This document shows, one piece after another, positions 10,100-19,238 of a DNA stretch of 64,000 bases. Each line of letters begins with the position of its first letter. The stretch's first letter is position 1. The notes below the pieces were generated by a model, which worked only from the letters and a program-made list of their open reading frames with translations, had not been told where the DNA came from and did not search any database. The position numbers and the translations under genes were made by a program. The DNA is from Shewanella indica (GTDB lineage: Bacteria; Pseudomonadota; Gammaproteobacteria; Enterobacterales; Shewanellaceae). The stretch is taken from assembly GCF_002836975.1 (NCBI RefSeq), contig NZ_NIJK01000040.1, positions 27,623 to 91,622 of the forward strand, read 5' to 3'.

Positions 10100-11197
10100 A
10101 TGATCCTTAAACCCGTCGCCACAAATCTGATAACCGGCTTTCTCGGCTCAGGCAAAACTACCTTTATCAAAGCGCTGCTGGCCAATAAGCCCGCTGGCGA
10201 GACCTGGGCGGTATTGGTCAATGAGTTCGGTGAAATAGGAATAGATGCCGGTCTGATGGGGCAGAGTGACTCAGGCGTTGTGATACGAGAAGTACCCGGT
10301 GGCTGTTTGTGTTGCGCCGCCGGGGTGCCGACTCAAGTGGCAGTGACCCAGCTGCTGGCCCGGGCCAAACCCGACAGATTGCTGATAGAGCCTACCGGCC
10401 TTGGACATCCCAAAGAGATTTTGAAAACCCTAAGCTCGAAACAGTTTGCCGAAGTGCTCAGCCTCAAGGCCAGTATCTGTCTGTTTGACCCGCGCAAACT
10501 CAGTGACAAGCGTTATACCGAACATGAGAACTTTCTCTCCCAGCTGCAGATAGCCGATATCCTGATGGCCGGCAAGCAGGACCTCTGGCAACACCAAGCG
10601 CCAATGGCTCTGCCTGGGGATAGGCCGCAAAGTGATCCGGGGAGTGAGCAGCTAAGTGAACAGATAGCCGCCTTTATTGCCGCTCAGCAACTGGAAGGGG
10701 AGCTGTTTTACTGGTCCAAAGAGCAAAAGCTCAGCGATGAATTGTTGCGAGCGCTGGCTCAGCCGGCAAAGGCCAATTTGAACGTTAAAGCCACACCCAT
10801 AGGCGCCGGGCTGCTGCGGCAAAATGCCGGTGTGTTTGCCATCAAACCACTTGATGCCGACTCACAAAGCCCCGAAGCACCCGAGTGGGACGCTCGCGGC
10901 ATAGTGTTCAAGAGTAATAAAGGCGAGGGCTGTTACAGCTATGGCTGGATCTTTACTCCGGATTGGCTGTTCGATCTCGAGCGCCTCTATCGCTGGGCCA
11001 AGGCACTCGATGTGGTGCGGCTAAAAGCTGTGATGATCACCAAAGACGGCATAGCGGCACTCAATATGCTCGACGGTGAATTGAGTGTTGAAGAGCTCGA
11101 TGATGTCATGGATTCCAGGCTGGAAATCATCAGTCGCGCCCCCTTGCAGCCTGAGTCTTTGGAGCAGCAACTGCTTGCCATCAAAGTCGCCGAATGA
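10100..11197 (+). CDS. CobW/COG0523-family GTPase, putative metal chaperone
   Basis: A G3E-family P-loop GTPase, often linked to zinc or other metal delivery. The Walker A is GFLGSGKTT, the family metal motif is GGCLCC (CxCC), and VNEFGEIGIDAGL and EPTGLGHP follow. The C-terminal CobW_C domain starts around residue 260 (RGIVFKSNKGEGCYSYGWIF). I chose ATG 10100 over 10088 because GGAG is 6 nt upstream, whereas AAGGA directly abuts 10088. No Zur-like palindrome was recognised upstream, so the metal is not assigned. Confidence 0.88.
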   Translation: MILKPVATNLITGFLGSGKTTFIKALLANKPAGETWAVLVNEFGEIGIDAGLMGQSDSGVVIREVPGGCLCCAAGVPTQVAVTQLLARAKPDRLLIEPTGLGHPKEILKTLSSKQFAEVLSLKASICLFDPRKLSDKRYTEHENFLSQLQIADILMAGKQDLWQHQAPMALPGDRPQSDPGSEQLSEQIAAFIAAQQLEGELFYWSKEQKLSDELLRALAQPAKANLNVKATPIGAGLLRQNAGVFAIKPLDADSQSPEAPEWDARGIVFKSNKGEGCYSYGWIFTPDWLFDLERLYRWAKALDVVRLKAVMITKDGIAALNMLDGELSVEELDDVMDSRLEIISRAPLQPESLEQQLLAIKVAE

Positions 11198-11292
11198 TGG
11201 CCTATTTAAGGTAGTGGCATCCTGGCGGATAACTCGGGTACAATCCGCCATTCACTTTTCTAAGGTGATTGATTTCGGAGCGCTAATTTGAA

Positions 11293-11315
11293 AAGAGGCC
11301 GAGTAGGTGCCTCTT
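11293..11315 (+). terminator. Small hairpin between CobW-type and MATE genes
   Basis: AAGAGGC (11293-11299) pairs with GCCTCTT (11309-11315), followed by AATAT rather than a strong T tract. It may be a weak terminator or leader hairpin in the 175-bp gap. Confidence 0.35.
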
Positions 11316-11372
11316 AATATGGCCTCTGATATCGAACTTATGGTTTAACACCTTCGATGTTGAGAAAGCGTC

Positions 11373-12734
11373 ATGACCCAAAACAGCGTCTCCCAGACTG
11401 AGCAGGATCTCGCCTTACTGCAGCAGCCGGTCAGTAAACTCTTTTGGCGTTACACTGTCCCCACTGTGATGTCCATGTTGGTGACCGGAATTTACGTCAC
11501 AGTAGATGGGATGTTTATCGGCCATTACCTGGGAGAAACAGGTCTTGCGGGTATTATGCTGGCTTACCCTGTGGGCGCCATTCTCTATGCGATCGGTGCG
11601 CTTTTAGGTATGGGGGGCGCCGCGCTTATCTCCATCAACCTTGGTCGTGGTGACGTCGCCAGGGCCAGAAAAATTCTCGGCAACACCTTTAGTCTTTGCC
11701 TGTTGAGTGCGCTGGTGGTGTCGCTTGCCGGAACCATGTTGACCGACGATATTCTACGCTGGCTGAAAGCCGAAGGTGAGGTCTATGAAGGTGCCTACCA
11801 ATACCTGTTCTGGTACTTTGCCTTAGGTATTTTCCCCATTATCTCCATGGCCTTCTCGGCGCTTTTGCGTAATGACGGTCGCCCCAGTTTCGTCACCTGG
11901 ATCCTGGTATTTGGAGGTGTGCTCAACACTCTGCTGGATTGGCTGTTTATTGTGGTCTTTCCCTTTGGCCTTGCCGGCGCCGCCATTGCTACCATGTTGT
12001 CCCAGGCGGTCACCGGCGGCCTGTGTCTGCAACATTTCTTTGGCAAGCGCACCCGGCTTAATATCGACTGGCAGCAGATGAAGCTGAGCCTGGAGCTGGT
12101 TTGGGAAATCGTTAAGTTGGGGATGCCCAGTTTCCTGATGAATCTCTACCTGTCGATTGTCTTGACCATGCATAACATGGCGCTGCTGTGGACCGGCACT
12201 TCGCTGCATGTGGCCGCCTATGGCGTGGTGAGTTATACCGAGGCCCTGTTCTATTTTGTGTTTGAAGGCATAGCCCTCGGCACACAACCCATTCTCAGCT
12301 TCAATGCCGGTGCCGGTCAATATGACAGGGTCAAGCAGACTGCCAAAATGGCATTTTCCGTTACCTTAATCTGCGCCTTGCTGGGATTGGTGCTTATCTA
12401 CAGCCGCCCGGAATGGATGGTGTATCTGTTTGCCGGTGACAACCCGACCCTGGCCCCGGTTGCCATTGAAGGCATGTATCTCTATTTCTGGGGCTTACCG
12501 ATGGAAGGTTTGATTTTGGTGGGCGCCAGTTTCTTCCAGGCCATCAATCGTCCGGCCGAGGCCTCGATACTTACGGGCAGCAAGTTGCTGCTGATAGGCC
12601 TGTTCCTCTGGGTGTTTGCCTGGGCCTTTGGGGTGCCGGGCGTGTGGATCTCCTTGGCGTCCTGCAGCAGCCTATTGTGCCTGTGGATGTTCTACAGCTT
12701 AAAGCGCACCAAGGTGGCATTACACCAACCTTGA
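11373..12734 (+). CDS. MATE-family efflux transporter
   Basis: A 453-residue inner-membrane protein with about 12 hydrophobic segments in two homologous halves. Family features include VDGMFIGHYLG near the start and GIALGTQPILSFNAGAGQYDRV in the second half. MATE proteins export cationic drugs or metabolites using Na+ or H+ gradients; the substrate cannot be read from sequence. It appears monocistronic. Confidence 0.9.
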   Translation: MTQNSVSQTEQDLALLQQPVSKLFWRYTVPTVMSMLVTGIYVTVDGMFIGHYLGETGLAGIMLAYPVGAILYAIGALLGMGGAALISINLGRGDVARARKILGNTFSLCLLSALVVSLAGTMLTDDILRWLKAEGEVYEGAYQYLFWYFALGIFPIISMAFSALLRNDGRPSFVTWILVFGGVLNTLLDWLFIVVFPFGLAGAAIATMLSQAVTGGLCLQHFFGKRTRLNIDWQQMKLSLELVWEIVKLGMPSFLMNLYLSIVLTMHNMALLWTGTSLHVAAYGVVSYTEALFYFVFEGIALGTQPILSFNAGAGQYDRVKQTAKMAFSVTLICALLGLVLIYSRPEWMVYLFAGDNPTLAPVAIEGMYLYFWGLPMEGLILVGASFFQAINRPAEASILTGSKLLLIGLFLWVFAWAFGVPGVWISLASCSSLLCLWMFYSLKRTKVALHQP

Positions 12735-12871
12735 GGGACAGGAAATGATGGCAAATATTTACCTGCATCAGTGATATATAAAGAAATATTAATTTAGAAC
12801 TCGGGTTATTTTTGAGCGGGATCATGTTATAAAAGACTATCTTGCATTAGTTCATACTCTTGGGGGAATTT

Positions 12872-14161
12872 GTGACCAGTAAGCGGATTTTAATTGTGGG
12901 CGGCGGCGCCGGAGGATTGGCGCTGGCATCCAAGCTGGGACGCAAATTGGGCCTGAAGGAAGAGGCTGAAATAACCCTGATAGATAAGAGTCCGGTACAT
13001 ATCTGGAAGCCCAAACTGCACGAAGTGGCCGTTGGGGTGATAGATCAATCAGTAGAAGGCTTGCTGTATCGCGACCATGGCCTGAAAAATGGCTATCGTT
13101 TTCTGCGCGGTGAAATGCTGCAATGCGATCCTGAGGCCAAGACTATCACTCTGGCGGGTGTCAGTAATGATGACGGCGAGCAGATTATCGCCGAGCGTGA
13201 TTTACCCTATGATTATTTGGTGATCGCCATCGGCGGGGTGGCCAACAGCTTCAACACCCCGGGTGCCAAAGAGCACTGTATCTTCCTCGACAGCCTCGAC
13301 AGCGCCAATCAATTTCACCACAAGTTGCTGGACAACCTGTTGCTGCTGGATGAAACCAGTGAAAAGCTCAGTATCGGCATAGTGGGCGCCGGCGCGACCG
13401 GAGTTGAGCTGGCCGCTGAGTTGCATCATGTGCTGGACTCGGTCAAAGAATACGGTTACCTCAATGTCGACAAGCATCATCTGGAAATTCACCTGATTGA
13501 GGCGGCGCCCAAGATATTGCCGGCATTGCCGGACAAGGTGAGTTCCAGAGCCCAGTCTGTGCTGGATCATATCGGGGTTCGCTTGCATATTGGGGTGCAG
13601 GTCAAAGAGGTGACCAAGCAGGGGTTTGTGACCCAGGAAGATGTGCTGATCCCTGCCGGACTCAAGGTGTGGGCGGCCGGCGTCAAGGGGCCGGATGTAC
13701 TGCAACAGTTTGATAAGTTGCCGGTCAATAACCGTAATCTCATCGAGGTCGATGCCTGTATGCGGGTCAAGGGCCACAAGGATATCTACGCCTTGGGCGA
13801 CTGCGCCTTTTTGGTGCAGGACAACGGCAAGCCTGTGCCTCCTCGGGCCCAAGCCGCATCGCAGATGGCGGAAACCCTGTATAAAAATATTCTCAACCGC
13901 TTGAAGGGCAAGGCCGAAAATCCTTTTGTCTACCGCGACTATGGTTCATTGGTGTCACTGAGCCGTTTCTCGGCGGTGGGCAATCTGATGGGTAACCTGA
14001 GATCCGGCTCCCTGTTTATTGAGGGTTATGTGGCGCGGATGATGTACATGTCCCTGTATCAACGTCATTTAGCGAGTTTGTACGGTTGGTTTTCGGCGTT
14101 GGTGTATCGTCTGGCGCAGCGGCTGCTGAAGTGGCACAGGCCCAAACTCAAGCTGCACTGA
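12872..14161 (+). CDS. ndh: Type II NADH dehydrogenase (NDH-2)
   Basis: A single-subunit, non-proton-pumping NADH:quinone oxidoreductase. There are two dinucleotide-binding motifs: GGGAGGLALASKLG at the N terminus for FAD, and GIVGAGATGVELAAEL in the middle for NADH. YALGDCAFL near the C terminus fits FAD contact. The hydrophobic or amphipathic tail (LYGWFSALVYRLAQRLLKWHRP) fits membrane attachment. I chose GTG 12872 because GGGGGA lies 4 nt upstream and the protein then starts MTSKRILIVGGGAGG; an in-frame TTG at 12860 is less likely. Confidence 0.9.
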   Translation: MTSKRILIVGGGAGGLALASKLGRKLGLKEEAEITLIDKSPVHIWKPKLHEVAVGVIDQSVEGLLYRDHGLKNGYRFLRGEMLQCDPEAKTITLAGVSNDDGEQIIAERDLPYDYLVIAIGGVANSFNTPGAKEHCIFLDSLDSANQFHHKLLDNLLLLDETSEKLSIGIVGAGATGVELAAELHHVLDSVKEYGYLNVDKHHLEIHLIEAAPKILPALPDKVSSRAQSVLDHIGVRLHIGVQVKEVTKQGFVTQEDVLIPAGLKVWAAGVKGPDVLQQFDKLPVNNRNLIEVDACMRVKGHKDIYALGDCAFLVQDNGKPVPPRAQAASQMAETLYKNILNRLKGKAENPFVYRDYGSLVSLSRFSAVGNLMGNLRSGSLFIEGYVARMMYMSLYQRHLASLYGWFSALVYRLAQRLLKWHRPKLKLH

Positions 14162-14185
14162 TAAAGTGATTTTGAATCTTATCCT

Positions 14186-14213
14186 AAAGGCGCTCTGTAG
14201 AGCGCCTTTTTAG
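14186..14213 (+). terminator. Rho-independent terminator after ndh
   Basis: AAAGGCGCTC (14186-14195) pairs with GAGCGCCTTT (14200-14209), followed by T-rich sequence. It lies between convergent ndh and the lacI-type gene and may serve both. Confidence 0.85.
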
Positions 14214-14224
14214 TGGCTGGAATT

Positions 14225-15241
14225 TCAGCTTGCTTGCACCCTGGCGCTCGAGTCTCTGATAACCGGCTCTGGGGTAAAGATTTCACTGCAAACGCTCTGT
14301 TCACGGCGATTGGCAATCAACAGTTCGGTAGCTATCTGGGCAATCTTGCCGTTGGGCTGATGCACTGTGGTCAACTTGGGCCAGGTTTGGCGTGAGAAGG
14401 GGCTGTCCTCAAAGCCGACAATCGAGAGCTCGGTGGGAATATCCACCCCTTCCAGCCTGGCGGCAAACAGGGCACCGGCGGCGATTTCGTCGTTACAGGC
14501 TACTATGGCGCTGGGCCGGTTAGCCTTTTTGAGTAGCTTTTTGGCACCTTCAACTCCGGATTCAAACGAGTATTCACCCTCGACAATCAGCTCGGGAGAT
14601 TCGTCCAGGCCGTTGTCCCTCAAGGCCTGACGATAACCTTCGAGACGCTCTTTGGTTGATTGGTGCTGATAGTCGCCGCTGAGAAAGGCGATTTGCCTAT
14701 GTCCGAGATCGATAAGATGTTGGGTAATGGCCACGGCGCCGGATCTGTCGTTAACCAGTACCGCCAGCCCGGTATCGGCCAGCACTCTGTCACCGGCCAT
14801 GATGCGAACATAGTTGGCGCCTATGGCATCCAGGGCGGAAAGTACCTTGGGATCTTCCGACAGCGGCGGCGTCAGTACCAGTCCGGCCAGGCGGGCATGT
14901 TTCACCATGGTGGTCAGCTGTTCACAAATACCATCGGCCTTGGCATCACAGGGATGGATCAGCAGCTCATAGCCCTTGTCCCGACAGGCGGAGAGAATAC
15001 CGTTCTGCATATCGATAATGTAGTAGGCGTTGGGGTTGTCATAGACGAAGCCTATGACATAGGAACTGGTGGCAGCCAGGTTGCGGGCAGCTAAATTGGG
15101 CTGGTAATTCAACGCTTTGATTGCAGCATTGACCTTGTCGATAGTGGCCTGTTTAACCGAAGGCTCATTATTGGTGACCCGGGATACTGTCTTGATGGAA
15201 ACGCCGGCATATTTAGCCACGTCATTGATGGTTACTTTCAT
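14225..15241 (-). CDS. LacI-family transcriptional regulator, NagR-like candidate
   Basis: A 338-residue repressor. The N-terminal helix-turn-helix is classic LacI (VTINDVAKYAGVSIKTVSRVTNNEPSV), followed by hinge YQPNLAARNLA and a periplasmic-binding-protein-like effector domain (GFEDSPFSRQTWPKLTTV near the C terminus). It diverges from a TonB-dependent receptor. A palindrome at 15561-15576 matches the motif I recall for Shewanella NagR, the N-acetylglucosamine regulator. Repression of the receptor gene, relieved by a sugar phosphate, is an inference; the specificity is not proven by sequence. Confidence 0.9.
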   Translation of the reverse strand: MKVTINDVAKYAGVSIKTVSRVTNNEPSVKQATIDKVNAAIKALNYQPNLAARNLAATSSYVIGFVYDNPNAYYIIDMQNGILSACRDKGYELLIHPCDAKADGICEQLTTMVKHARLAGLVLTPPLSEDPKVLSALDAIGANYVRIMAGDRVLADTGLAVLVNDRSGAVAITQHLIDLGHRQIAFLSGDYQHQSTKERLEGYRQALRDNGLDESPELIVEGEYSFESGVEGAKKLLKKANRPSAIVACNDEIAAGALFAARLEGVDIPTELSIVGFEDSPFSRQTWPKLTTVHQPNGKIAQIATELLIANRREQSVCSEIFTPEPVIRDSSARVQAS

Positions 15242-15560
15242 TCAACTTAGTCCGAGATATCAGGCGAATACTCACAGCCAGCAGGGGCCGGAAGCGGCAT
15301 GGCCGCTGTCGAGCATCTTATACTGCTGACTTTTAATCAGTTTGGCAACGCAGAATTTAGCCATGATTTAGTCTGGGACTTAATTTGTTTCCCGCTACAG
15401 TTGACATGCTTGGTTGTATAAAACGCTGCCAGAACAGTTTTTGACCAGCTTAAAAATCTGTTTTACCCCACTAACACAGCAATATGACAGTTTTTGTTTG
15501 CTTTGCAGTTATTTTGTTGTGGCAAGGCTGTTAATTATTGTGTAATGTTTGTTCCTGGAC

Positions 15561-15576
15561 ATGACAGCGTTGTCAT
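15561..15576. promoter_or_regulatory. LacI-type operator
   Basis: ATGACAGCGTTGTCAT is a 16-bp palindrome with central CG and mismatch only at the pair flanking the centre. It has the form ATGACARCGYTGTCAT, which I recall as the core of the Shewanella NagR site. It lies 62 bp before the receptor start, a normal position for repression. Confidence 0.7.
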
Positions 15577-15592
15577 TCCCTTGGAGGGAATG
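15574..15592 (+). other. Leader hairpin overlapping the operator edge
   Basis: CATTCCC (15574-15580) pairs with GGGAATG (15586-15592) around TTGGA. If transcription starts upstream of or at the operator, this sits in the 5' UTR of the receptor mRNA, with GGA in its loop. A function is not established. Confidence 0.4.
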
Positions 15593-15637
15593 GTTATGGC
15601 AACAAAAAAGATAATAAAGTGATGGAAGGGAAACGAG

Positions 15638-18271
15638 ATGAAAACATCTACCTTTAAGAAAACTGCCCTCGCTGCAAATATCGCTATCCTTCTTGGGGGA
15701 GCGGTATCTGTTGGCGCGCTGGCTGCCGAGGCAGCAGATAACAACAGCAACGAAACTGCCAATATTGAAAAAATTGAAGTCCGCGGCATGCGTGCCTCGA
15801 TGAAGGCTTCGGTGAATACCAAGCGTTTTTCTGATGCCGTAGTCGATGCGGTAACTTCAGAAGATATTGGTAAATTCCCCGACAGTGATGTGGGTGAGTC
15901 TCTGGGACGTATTCCAGGGGTCGCCGTTAACCGCCAGTTCGGTCAGGGGCAACAGGTTTCTATCCGCGGCGCCTCGGCGCAGCTGACCAGTACCCAGCTC
16001 AATGGTCACTCTGTGGCTTCTACCGGTTGGTTCGATCAGCAGGCCATCGACCGCAGTTTCAATTACACCTTGCTGCCACCCGAGATGGTGGGCTCGATTG
16101 AAGTCTACAAATCGTCCCAGGCCGATATTGCCGAAGGGGGCATAGGCGGCACTGTTATCATCAACACCCGCAAACCGCTGGATTTGGATGCCAACTCGGT
16201 GTTCCTGAGTGCCAAAGGGGATTATGGTAGCGTCTCGGAAGAGATAGATCCTGAAGCCTCCGGCCTCTACAGCTGGAAAAATGAAGATGAGAACTTCGGT
16301 GTGTTGCTGGCAGGTTCCTGGAGCCAGACGGACTATCAGCGTAATGGTATCGAAACCCTGCTTGGCTGGGGGGAGATAGTGCCAACCACTTTCCAACAGG
16401 ATCGTGAGCGCACCGCAATCAACCTGGTGTTGCAGTATCGTCCTACCGACAGACTGGAACTGGGGCTCAACTACATGAATCTGGAGTTGGACGCCAACAA
16501 CGCCAACACCTCCATCTTCCTGTTCCCCACACAACGAGGCGAATACACCTGTGAACAGGTCAATGCCGCCGGTGTTTGTACCAAGATAAACCACAGCGAT
16601 CAAGGCGGTTTTGCCTGGGCACAAACCTGGGCCCGTAAGGCGAGCATGAGCTCGGATACAGTGGATTTCAATTTCAACTATGAAGCGGATAATTTCACAA
16701 TTGAAGGTCGCATTGGTCGCACCGAAGCCGAAGGTGGTACCGACTTGACTGCCAACTATGGTAACTCAATCGGTGTCCCGGCTGACTTTGCCGGTATTTA
16801 TGATGCCACCGGCGATAAGATCAATATCGATATCGCCAACAAGTATTTTGAGGCCGGTGACTTTAACGACCCATTGGCCACTGCCGGCTGGGCGCTGAAG
16901 AAGCAGCCCAACACGGATGAAGAAACCTTCGCTCAGTTGGACTTCAACTTCCCGGTTGCCTGGGGCGCTATCAGTGCCATCAAGACAGGTGTGAGTTATG
17001 CCGATCATGAAGTCACCCAGATGACAGATAAGGCGATAGTCAATGATGCCAAGGTTCTGACCAAAGATGCTTCTGCCTACTACAATGGCACCATGTCATC
17101 CGGCGCCGGTTTCACTCTGCCTGAACCGATATTTGATGCCATGATTGCCGATGCCTATGCCGCCATCGATGGCTTTACTATCGACAAATCCGGTTATGGC
17201 ACCATCCAGGAGGAGAACCTGGCCCTGTACGCCATGGCTACTTTTGCCGGGGAAGGATTCCGCGGTAACTTCGGTTTCCGTTATATCTCGACCGATATTG
17301 AGTCCGACTATTATGCGCTCAACAAACAGGGGCAGTTTGCCGATGACCTGAGCACAGACAAGTCCAGCTATAACGACGTATTGCCGAGCGTTAACATCGC
17401 CTTCGACTTGAGCGAGGATGTGATACTGCGCGCCTCTGCCGCTCAGGTGATCTCTCGCCCCAACTACGCCGAACTGTTTGCTACCTCGACCCTGCCGGGT
17501 TACAACGATGGCACACCTTATAATGAAAAACTGGTGCGTGGCAGTGTGGCGCTGGATCCATTCAAGGCGACTCAGGCCGACTTGAGTCTGGAGTGGTATT
17601 TCAGTGATTCGGGCCTGTTTGCCGCCACTTACTTTATCAAGGATGTCAGCTCCTTTATCACCACCAAACAGAAGCTGAATCAGCAGATAGGTATTGAAGA
17701 TCCCAACCTGGTAACCGAAGGTAAAAGTTCTTGTGGCGTAGGTATCTATGACTGCTGGACTGTAAGTGAGAAGTACAATGCCGACGGCGGCAGCATAGAT
17801 GGTATCGAGCTGCAGCTGCAGGACTCCTTCGACAACGGTTTGGGTTACTCGGTGAACTATACCTTTGCCGATGCATCCTCTCCGGCAGAAAACTATCCTG
17901 ACCGTGTGGGCGTGTTCTCTGACTCATCCAAGCATACGGTCAACCTGGTAGGTTACTATGAGATGGACGACTTCAGCGCTCGTCTGGCCTATAACTGGCG
18001 CTCTGAGTATATGATGCGCGAGCTGCCTGGCTTCTATGGTAACCGTCAGCACGAGTCTTACGGGACCTTGGACCTCAGTGCCAGCTACTCGGTAACCGAC
18101 TATTTGGATATCACTTTTGAAGCGGTCAACATCACCGAAGAAGACAGCATACAGACGGGTGTTTCCCCAATTAGTGCAGAGGATGTGATCAGCGAATTCA
18201 AGGCCGATTACCCAGTGTGGAGCTTTGAAGGCGAAGCCAGATATAAAGTAGGCGTAGCCCTGCGCTTCTAA
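15638..18271 (+). CDS. TonB-dependent receptor, carbohydrate type
   Basis: An 877-residue outer-membrane active transporter. The signal peptide is MKTSTFKKTALAANIAILLG with likely cleavage after ALAAEA. A TonB-box-like region (IEKIEVRGMRASM) precedes the plug (DIGKFPDSDVGESLGRIPGVAVNR; QVSIRGASAQLTSTQLNG). The barrel ends in an aromatic residue (GVALRF), as outer-membrane barrels do. It resembles the Xanthomonas/Caulobacter-type receptors used for oligosaccharides. The neighbouring LacI gene and operator suggest a chito-oligosaccharide or other sugar substrate (inference). GGGAAACGAG upstream provides the ribosome binding site. Confidence 0.93.
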   Translation: MKTSTFKKTALAANIAILLGGAVSVGALAAEAADNNSNETANIEKIEVRGMRASMKASVNTKRFSDAVVDAVTSEDIGKFPDSDVGESLGRIPGVAVNRQFGQGQQVSIRGASAQLTSTQLNGHSVASTGWFDQQAIDRSFNYTLLPPEMVGSIEVYKSSQADIAEGGIGGTVIINTRKPLDLDANSVFLSAKGDYGSVSEEIDPEASGLYSWKNEDENFGVLLAGSWSQTDYQRNGIETLLGWGEIVPTTFQQDRERTAINLVLQYRPTDRLELGLNYMNLELDANNANTSIFLFPTQRGEYTCEQVNAAGVCTKINHSDQGGFAWAQTWARKASMSSDTVDFNFNYEADNFTIEGRIGRTEAEGGTDLTANYGNSIGVPADFAGIYDATGDKINIDIANKYFEAGDFNDPLATAGWALKKQPNTDEETFAQLDFNFPVAWGAISAIKTGVSYADHEVTQMTDKAIVNDAKVLTKDASAYYNGTMSSGAGFTLPEPIFDAMIADAYAAIDGFTIDKSGYGTIQEENLALYAMATFAGEGFRGNFGFRYISTDIESDYYALNKQGQFADDLSTDKSSYNDVLPSVNIAFDLSEDVILRASAAQVISRPNYAELFATSTLPGYNDGTPYNEKLVRGSVALDPFKATQADLSLEWYFSDSGLFAATYFIKDVSSFITTKQKLNQQIGIEDPNLVTEGKSSCGVGIYDCWTVSEKYNADGGSIDGIELQLQDSFDNGLGYSVNYTFADASSPAENYPDRVGVFSDSSKHTVNLVGYYEMDDFSARLAYNWRSEYMMRELPGFYGNRQHESYGTLDLSASYSVTDYLDITFEAVNITEEDSIQTGVSPISAEDVISEFKADYPVWSFEGEARYKVGVALRF

Positions 18272-18295
18272 GTACAGCTCTTTATCTTCAATACC

Positions 18296-18322
18296 AAAGC
18301 CGACCTTAGGGTCGGCTTTTTA
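18296..18322 (+). terminator. Rho-independent terminator after the receptor gene
   Basis: AAAGCCGACC (18296-18305) pairs with GGTCGGCTTT (18310-18319), followed by TTTA. Confidence 0.9.
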
Positions 18323-18675
18323 CTCTTTATTGTTCAAGGTTTTCATCCTGCCATTTTGCGGCGTCAGGATGAGCTATCTCTGATGACAGAGGAGTGACTG
18401 ATTTGGTTAATGATAGTGACGATGGATTATGGTTTCAGAGTTAAAGCAGACAAAGTTACTTGGATAGCTTTGTGCAAGTTGTTCAATGATGGGGAGTCAT
18501 TGTCACCTAGGAGGTGTTGCGTTAATCTCAAACCATTAATTGGCCTTAATTGTCTTTGATAATTGGTGGCTCAAACATAAGTAAGCATTTGCCATGAGCA
18601 CTGTGGCACATTACCCAGGCACTCGAGGTCCCTGCTCGGCGGGAGGAGAATAATAACAAAACCAAGGAGAGCATT
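18323..18675. other. Intergenic region with no recognised gene
   Basis: About 350 bp of AT-richer DNA between the receptor terminator and the Mpo1-like gene. It presumably carries that gene's promoter; AAGGAG lies just before its ATG. I see no RNA gene or repeat. Confidence 0.5.
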
Positions 18676-19215
18676 ATGAAGTCGGCTGTTGAACAGTTGT
18701 CCACTTACAAGAGTGTGCATCTTAACCCCACCAATATCAAAAGCCATTTTATTGGTATCCCTTTGATTATCTGGTCAGTATTTTTAATGCTGTCACTGTG
18801 GCGTCTGCCTTTTGCTGACGGTACGTTCAGTATAGCCATGCTACTGGCTGTCCTGGTCATGGCCTATTACATCAAGTTGCATTGGCGTTTGGCGCTGGGA
18901 CTGGCGCTGTTTATTCTGCCGGTTATTCTGACAACCGAATGGCTCTATACTCAAGGCTATGCCAGTATCTGGTTGGGCATAACAGTTTTTGTTATAGGTT
19001 GGATATTCCAGTTTATAGGTCACAAGTATGAAAAGGCCAAACCTGCTTTTATTGATGATCTCAACCAACTGCTTATTGGCCCGTTTTTCCTGATGGCCGA
19101 AGTGTTTTTTATGCTGGGACTGGAAGATGAGTTGGATCGCACTATTACCGCGATCGCTCGGGACAAACGTCGGGCACTGGAAGCGGCCAAAAGGGCAGCC
19201 AAAACTGCCCAATGA
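18676..19215 (+). CDS. Mpo1-like (DUF962/YGL010w family) membrane protein
   Basis: A 179-residue protein with about four hydrophobic segments. The arrangement YKSVHLNPTNIKSHFIGIP near the N terminus and FQFIGHKYEKAKPAF later matches the DUF962/Mpo1 family, whose conserved His residues bind iron in the yeast 2-hydroxy fatty acid dioxygenase Mpo1. The bacterial function is not established. The C terminus is a charged helix (RDKRRALEAAKRAAKTA). It stands alone and converges with corB 23 bp downstream. Confidence 0.8.
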   Translation: MKSAVEQLSTYKSVHLNPTNIKSHFIGIPLIIWSVFLMLSLWRLPFADGTFSIAMLLAVLVMAYYIKLHWRLALGLALFILPVILTTEWLYTQGYASIWLGITVFVIGWIFQFIGHKYEKAKPAFIDDLNQLLIGPFFLMAEVFFMLGLEDELDRTITAIARDKRRALEAAKRAAKTAQ

Positions 19216-19238
19216 CTCAGTTCAAAGCAAGTTGAGTT

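Larger units (their letters stand above)
15242..15637. promoter_or_regulatory. 396-bp divergent regulatory region between lacI-type and receptor genes
   Basis: It contains the LacI-type operator (15561-15576), a leader hairpin (15574-15592) and AT-rich sequence. TTGACA occurs at 15401-15406, but no -10 was found at proper spacing. No gene is seen. Confidence 0.6.

Noticed and set aside
15401..15422. TTGACA plus TATAAA as a receptor promoter
   Set aside because: The spacer is only 10 bp, far from the 16-18 bp needed by sigma-70.
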